Source: Lachnospiraceae bacterium (GTDB lineage: Bacteria; Bacillota; Clostridia; Lachnospirales; Lachnospiraceae). Taken from it: DNA of 49,566 bases. The position numbers and the translations under genes are program-made. Position 1 is the first letter of the stretch, and each line of letters starts with the position of its first letter. Shown here piece by piece: positions 45,276 to 49,566 of this stretch. The stretch is taken from contig JAFTJD010000010.1 in assembly GCA_017456585.1 (NCBI GenBank), positions 1 through 49,566 on the forward strand, in the 5' to 3' direction. The notes below the pieces were generated by a model. The model saw nothing but the letters and a program-made list of their open reading frames with translations. It had not been told where the DNA came from and made no database searches.

Positions 45276-45875
45276 GTGAAAAGTATACAGAAGGATTATA
45301 GAATAGTACTTGCAAGTGCATCGCCAAGAAGACAAGAGCTTCTTAGCAGGGTGGGGCTTAAGTATGAACTTAAACCAAGTGATTGTGAGGAGATTACAGA
45401 TAAGCTTTTGCCGGGAGATATAGTTGAAGAGCTTTCGAGAATAAAGGCGCAGGCAGTAGCGGAAACAATATCTTCAGATAATGATAAGGTTGTAATAATT
45501 GGAGCTGACACGGTAGTCGCTCTTGATGATAAGATTCTTGGTAAACCGGCTGATGAGGCCGATGCATTTAGAATGTTAAAGGGACTTCAGGGCAGGTCAC
45601 ATTCAGTTTTTACAGGTGTAACACTTATATTTATGAATAATGTTGATACTAATGTAGTATCATTTTATGAGGAAACTAAAGTATGGATGTATCCGATGGA
45701 TGATGAAGAGATTTGGGAGTATATTCGTACGGGTGAGCCGATGGATAAAGCAGGCTCTTATGCAGTGCAGGGGATTTTTGCGGCATATATTGAGAGAATT
45801 GAAGGCGATTTTAACAATGTTGTAGGATTGCCTATTGCAAAGGTCTGTAGAGTTTTAAAACATAATCAATTATAG
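45276..45875 (+). CDS. maf: Maf family nucleotide pyrophosphatase
   Basis: House-cleaning nucleoside triphosphate pyrophosphatase, 199 residues. VLASASPRRQELLSRVGL, VIIGADTVVALDDKILGKP and AGSYAVQGIFAAYIERIEGDFNNVVGLP are standard. GTG 45276 lies 8 nt after AAAGGA; TTG 45255 is less suitable. Promoter at 45198-45227. Confidence 0.94.
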   Translation: MKSIQKDYRIVLASASPRRQELLSRVGLKYELKPSDCEEITDKLLPGDIVEELSRIKAQAVAETISSDNDKVVIIGADTVVALDDKILGKPADEADAFRMLKGLQGRSHSVFTGVTLIFMNNVDTNVVSFYEETKVWMYPMDDEEIWEYIRTGEPMDKAGSYAVQGIFAAYIERIEGDFNNVVGLPIAKVCRVLKHNQL

Positions 45876-45887
45876 GAGGTATCTGTT

Positions 45888-46151
45888 ATGGAAGGATACG
45901 AAAAAGAGTGTGTAGAAGTATTATTGAAAGAACAGGAGAGAATTTTTGGAGAACGTGTAGCGGAGAATTATGATGAAGCAATTGAATTTCTTGAGGATTG
46001 CTTTGCAGTGGTTCTTTCTAATGCTAAAGAGATAAGAGAATATTGGGATGAATGTGGGATTGATGCAGAGGGAATGTCAGATGATGATATTCTTGAAGCA
46101 GATGAAGTAATTGCCCTTCCGTCAGGCAAATACATGGTGCTTGAGGTTTAG
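45888..46151 (+). CDS. Small acidic hypothetical protein
   Basis: 87 residues, acidic and helical, with EKECVEVLLKEQERIFGERVAENYDEAIEFLEDCFAVVLSNAKEIREYWDECGID (landmarks). No membrane helix. AGGAGG precedes ATG 45888, 12 nt after maf. I do not recognise a function. Confidence 0.75.
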   Translation: MEGYEKECVEVLLKEQERIFGERVAENYDEAIEFLEDCFAVVLSNAKEIREYWDECGIDAEGMSDDDILEADEVIALPSGKYMVLEV

Positions 46152-46170
46152 AATACGCTCAGAGGTGTAT

Positions 46171-47175
46171 ATGTTTAGAAATATAAAGTGCAAAATGTGG
46201 CTTAGGATAGCTGTTATGTTAGGGCTTTTTTGCCTGGTACTAAACACTACCGGTTGCAGAATAGGTAAATATCAGATTCGTTTTGGTAAGGGAGACGAAA
46301 CGGAAACGGTATTTTCCTTCGGAGAATACCGTGAATGTACTAAAGAAGAGTTGTTCGTTTATTTTTTGATTGATAAAGCTGAATATGAAGACACTTTTGG
46401 TGAAATGCTCTGGGACATGCAGGTATCAGACTTTACCATGGAGGAATTTGTAAAGAATAACGTATTGACGAAAGCCATCTATAACGAAAGTATGAGTGCT
46501 TTGGCAGTGTCAAGAGGAATCGAGCTTTCAGATGAGCAGAATAAGAAGGCGAAAGATTTGGCTTCATATTTATATGCTTCATTAGAAAATGAGAAGAATA
46601 TCAACTGTGATATATCGATTGAAGATATAGAAGAGGTGTATGAATCGTATCTTCTGGCGGAGTCAATATATGATTACCTGACTGAATCAGTAGATACAGA
46701 GATAAGTGATGCAGAGGCTAAGGTAATTATACTTCAATGTATTAGATGTGATTACAATGAAGGGGCTGTAGGCGATACTTATGAATTTATGAGCAAGCTT
46801 CATAACGAATTACAGACAGGTAAGCCGGATTTACTTATAGCTCAATATGGAGATAGGGTAGAAAGTAGTGTAATTGAGGTCGCTAAGGGAGAGCTTACAC
46901 AAAAAACAGTCGATGGAAGAACATTAGAAGAGGTAGTATATGCTTTGGCTGAGGGAGAGATAAGCGAACTACTTACAGTTATTGATGACGGATATTATAT
47001 TTTTATATCCATAGATGATTATGACTCGGCTAAGACTGACCTTAATAAGATTAATATACTTGAAAAACGTAAGAATGCTATTGTTGAAGAAGCTTATAAT
47101 GACTTTTTGAACGATGTTGAATATACTTTTGATACAGAATTATGGGAGAATATAGATTTCTTATATAATTCATAG
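46171..47175 (+). CDS. PrsA/SurA-like peptidyl-prolyl isomerase lipoprotein
   Basis: 334 residues. Lipoprotein signal with LNTTGC, Cys29 as the probable lipid site (Thr at -3 is unusual). The body has the N-terminal helical chaperone domain of SurA/PrsA proteins, then a parvulin-like part (AKVIILQCIRCDYNE, and later LTQKTVDGRTLEEVVYALAEGEISELLTVIDDGYYIFISID). Key parvulin residues are only partly kept, so catalytic activity is doubtful. It could fold secreted proteins at the membrane surface. ATG 46171 follows GAGGTG and lies 19 nt after the previous gene. Confidence 0.72.
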   Translation: MFRNIKCKMWLRIAVMLGLFCLVLNTTGCRIGKYQIRFGKGDETETVFSFGEYRECTKEELFVYFLIDKAEYEDTFGEMLWDMQVSDFTMEEFVKNNVLTKAIYNESMSALAVSRGIELSDEQNKKAKDLASYLYASLENEKNINCDISIEDIEEVYESYLLAESIYDYLTESVDTEISDAEAKVIILQCIRCDYNEGAVGDTYEFMSKLHNELQTGKPDLLIAQYGDRVESSVIEVAKGELTQKTVDGRTLEEVVYALAEGEISELLTVIDDGYYIFISIDDYDSAKTDLNKINILEKRKNAIVEEAYNDFLNDVEYTFDTELWENIDFLYNS

Positions 47176-47225
47176 AGTTTAGTTTGTATTAGTGGTTTGA
47201 AATAAATATATATAGAGGTTTTTTG

Positions 47226-48560
47226 ATGAAGAAAAGAAAGAAACTAAGAAATGCACTTGTGCTGTGGATTAGTTCTGTGTTAGCAATGAACATTTTGCTA
47301 TTCTGTTCTTTTGGGACATATAATGCACTCAAAAATGAACTTTCAGCCTTGAAAACTGAAAGTTTACAATGGGAGAAGATGTTAAGCGTTACGGCTGATA
47401 ATTTCGAAGAACATAAACAGAGATTTGCGGTTTTAAGTATTAAAGATAATCCGCCGGTTACAAGTGATACATATGAAGATGAACTGAATAATCCGGATAC
47501 ATCTCTGAATGAAGATAATCAGAATAATGATAATAACGATATACATAATTCTGATGATTCTATGGCCAAAACAGAAGGTGTACAAGCAGGGGAAGATACT
47601 ACAATTCAGCAATCAAGGGATATTTCTTTGGTTTTCTCAGGGGATTTGCTTTTATCCGGTGCTATATTAAGACAGTATGATAACAGTGAAGGACATATAA
47701 CAGGAATAGTATGTGAACCGGTTCTTAATGAGATGCTTGAAGCTGATATGTGCATGGTGAATCAGGAGTTCCCTTTCAGTAACAGGGGAACACCGATGCC
47801 TAATAAGCAGTATACATTCAGAACTCCTGTTGAGAGAATCGGAATTATGCATGAGATGGGAATAGATATAGTATCACTTGCGAACAATCATGCACTTGAT
47901 TACGGAATTGATGCATTGCTGGATACATGTACCACACTTGATGATGCTAAGATAAAGTATGTAGGAGCCGGAGATAACCTCGATAGAGCAAAGCAGCTTG
48001 AGATTATAGAGGTGGACGGAGTAAAGTTTGGATTTCTTGCTGCATCCAGAGTTATTCCTGTAACTAATTGGAATGCGACGGATGAGAAGGCAGGTATGCT
48101 TACAACCTACGATCCAACCTTGCTTCTTCAGGAGATAGAAGCAGCAGATGAACTGTGTGATGTACTTATAGTTTACGTGCATTGGGGCCTTGAATATAAG
48201 GAATATCCGGAACAATATCAGGTTTATATGGCTACTCAATATGTGGATGCAGGTGCAGATGTTGTGCTTGGAAGTCATCCTCATGTGGTACAGGGCTTCA
48301 CCTATTATAAGGATAAATTAATAGCCTATAGTTTGGGTAATTTTGCATTTGGTAATACTATAAAGAGGGGCATGCTCCTTAAACTGACAAGAACGGTTGA
48401 GGGAGAGATTCAGGCTAATGTTATTCCGTTCCATTCACCGGAATTCTCGATAATCGAGATGGAAGAAGGACAGGAACAGGAATTCTACACATACCTTACA
48501 GGTATTTCGGATGGAGTAACAATAGATGAAAATGGTGTCTTACATAATACCCCTGACTAG
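47226..48560 (+). CDS. CapA family protein (poly-gamma-glutamate capsule/metallophosphoesterase-like)
   Basis: 444 residues. N-terminal signal anchor (about 14-35), a Thr/Asn/Asp-rich linker (75-130), then the PGA_cap fold: SLVFSGDLLLSG, MVNQEFPFSNRG, IVSLANNHALDYG, IVYVHWGLEYKEYP and VVLGSHPHVVQG, giving metal-binding Asp, Asn and His residues. The family ranges from capsule synthesis to unknown roles. ATG 47226 is 8 nt after AGAGG and is preferred to TTG 47223. Confidence 0.88.
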   Translation: MKKRKKLRNALVLWISSVLAMNILLFCSFGTYNALKNELSALKTESLQWEKMLSVTADNFEEHKQRFAVLSIKDNPPVTSDTYEDELNNPDTSLNEDNQNNDNNDIHNSDDSMAKTEGVQAGEDTTIQQSRDISLVFSGDLLLSGAILRQYDNSEGHITGIVCEPVLNEMLEADMCMVNQEFPFSNRGTPMPNKQYTFRTPVERIGIMHEMGIDIVSLANNHALDYGIDALLDTCTTLDDAKIKYVGAGDNLDRAKQLEIIEVDGVKFGFLAASRVIPVTNWNATDEKAGMLTTYDPTLLLQEIEAADELCDVLIVYVHWGLEYKEYPEQYQVYMATQYVDAGADVVLGSHPHVVQGFTYYKDKLIAYSLGNFAFGNTIKRGMLLKLTRTVEGEIQANVIPFHSPEFSIIEMEEGQEQEFYTYLTGISDGVTIDENGVLHNTPD

Positions 48561-48597
48561 AATACTATAAAATACATAACATGATGAGGAGGGTAAT

Positions 48598-49566
48598 ATG
48601 GGTACAGGATTAAATAATAGTATGGATTGGCCGATGATAGAAGCGATAGTTTATTCGGAGTGTGACACTCCAAGGGATATTCTTGGCCCTCATGTGAGAA
48701 AAGATGGGTTACTCATTCAATGTTTTTTCCCGGATGCAGTTACTGTAGCTGTCAAGATTAAAGATAAAATCACTCCGATGGAAAAGATTGATGAGAATGG
48801 GTTCTTTTCGATACTTCTTTTTAGAAAGAGAATACCTGAATATACCTATGTGATAACATATGCGGACGGTACGGTCATAGAACAGAAAGATTCATACGCT
48901 TTTCTTCAAAATGAGCAGATTTTTACAGAAGAAGATGTTAGAAAATTTCATGCGGGAATACATTATGGAATTTATGAGAAAATGGGAGCACACAGTATCA
49001 AGATAGGCGATACGACAGGTGTATATTTTGCTGTATGGGCACCCATGGCATTAAGAGTGAGTGTAGTTGGTGATTTTAATCTATGGGATGGCAGACGCAA
49101 TCCTATGCACAGGATAAATAATTCGGGTATTCATGAGATATTTATTCCTGATTTGCCTGTCGGAAGCTTATACAAATTTGAGATTAAGACTAAGGACAAG
49201 TCTGTGATACTCAAGGCTGACCCTTATGCTTGTCAGACAGAATTCAGACCTAATACAGCATCTATAGTTGCGAACGACATTAGCATGTATGCATGGAATG
49301 ATATGGGATGGATGGCTGACAGGAAGAGCTATACAAAGAATGAACCACTTAATGTATATGAAGTTCATCTTGGCTCATGGAAGAAGCCGGAAGATGGTAG
49401 AGATTTCTTTAATTATAGAGAACTTGCCAAGTTTCTTTGTGCATATGTTAAAGATATGGGATATACACATATTGAGCTTATGCCGATTATGGAACATCCG
49501 TTAGATGAATCCTGGGGATATCAGGTGACAGGCTATTATGCACCTACAAGCCGATATGGTACTCCG
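48598..49566 (+). CDS. glgB: Glycogen branching enzyme, N-terminal part (runs off the window)
   Basis: Open to the end (323 codons). GAGGAGG precedes ATG 48598. The N-terminal region is a carbohydrate-binding immunoglobulin-like module (VYFAVWAPMALRVSVVGDFNLWDGR), followed by the start of the GH13 catalytic barrel: YEVHLGSWK and ELMPIMEHPLDESWGYQVTGYYAPTSRYGTP (landmarks). Introduces alpha-1,6 branches into glycogen. The extra about 110 residues before the module correspond to the long-form GlgB N1 region. Rest of the gene is missing. Confidence 0.93.
   Translation, partial: MGTGLNNSMDWPMIEAIVYSECDTPRDILGPHVRKDGLLIQCFFPDAVTVAVKIKDKITPMEKIDENGFFSILLFRKRIPEYTYVITYADGTVIEQKDSYAFLQNEQIFTEEDVRKFHAGIHYGIYEKMGAHSIKIGDTTGVYFAVWAPMALRVSVVGDFNLWDGRRNPMHRINNSGIHEIFIPDLPVGSLYKFEIKTKDKSVILKADPYACQTEFRPNTASIVANDISMYAWNDMGWMADRKSYTKNEPLNVYEVHLGSWKKPEDGRDFFNYRELAKFLCAYVKDMGYTHIELMPIMEHPLDESWGYQVTGYYAPTSRYGTP

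Overview
The window looks like chromosome from a low-GC Gram-positive anaerobe of the Clostridia, most likely family Lachnospiraceae. This is inferred from strong AGGAGG-type ribosome binding sites, sigma-A promoters with 17-18 nt spacing, frequent GTG/TTG starts, the recA-recX-rny and nudF/xerD/spoIIM neighbourhoods, a type 1B pyrK/pyrD pair, an HD-GYP hybrid kinase, a LexA box of the Gram-positive CGAAC-N4-GTTCG type and DUF3791/DUF3990 genes. I cannot name the species. No tRNA, rRNA operon, CRISPR array, IS element or prophage was seen.

Layout. 1-771 is the C-terminal part of an ABC exporter. 1065-5638 is a spermidine/putrescine importer operon (potABCD) whose potA is cut by an in-frame TAG. 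5662-9535 holds a small unknown gene, argS, a cyclodeaminase/cyclohydrolase and folD (one-carbon folate supply). 9572-12757 is a very large hybrid histidine kinase fused to HD-GYP, followed by the RNase P RNA gene (12801-13170). 13276-15471 (minus strand) is an AraC regulator with a cytosolic VCBS/FG-GAP propeller protein. 15686-21410 has a DUF1653 protein, lysA, LexA-controlled recA, recX and rny. 21612-24336 has a type Ic aspartate aminotransferase, proC and a Nudix ADP-ribose pyrophosphatase. A convergent minus-strand pair, xerD and a SpoIIM-like gene, follows. 26221-28739 carries unknown membrane proteins, a YhfC peptidase-like protein and an AAA/DUF4143 ATPase.

28766-38459 contains the pyrimidine genes pyrC-pyrF-pyrK-pyrD and, 5 kb later, pyrE. 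Between them lie an ABC exporter pair, a TPR/leucine-rich-repeat membrane protein and a tightly coupled DUF3791-DUF3990-DUF3791 cassette that resembles a toxin-antitoxin module. 38480-41288 holds membrane proteins and an M29-type aminopeptidase-like protein. 41350-45126 is a purine cluster (purE, purM, purN, purD). The window ends with maf, a small unknown gene, a PrsA-like lipoprotein, a CapA-family protein and the start of glgB.

The most unusual signal is a roughly 160-nt multibranched element that occurs twice. One copy starts at the argS stop codon (7723-7881) and the other at the purE stop codon (41861-42020). The two copies share unpaired linkers and the same four-helix architecture, while the helices differ in sequence and are compensated, with at least a dozen covarying pairs. 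Both are followed by tandem partial copies of their 3' half, and both sit directly upstream of one-carbon/purine genes (cyclodeaminase-folD; purM-purN-purD).
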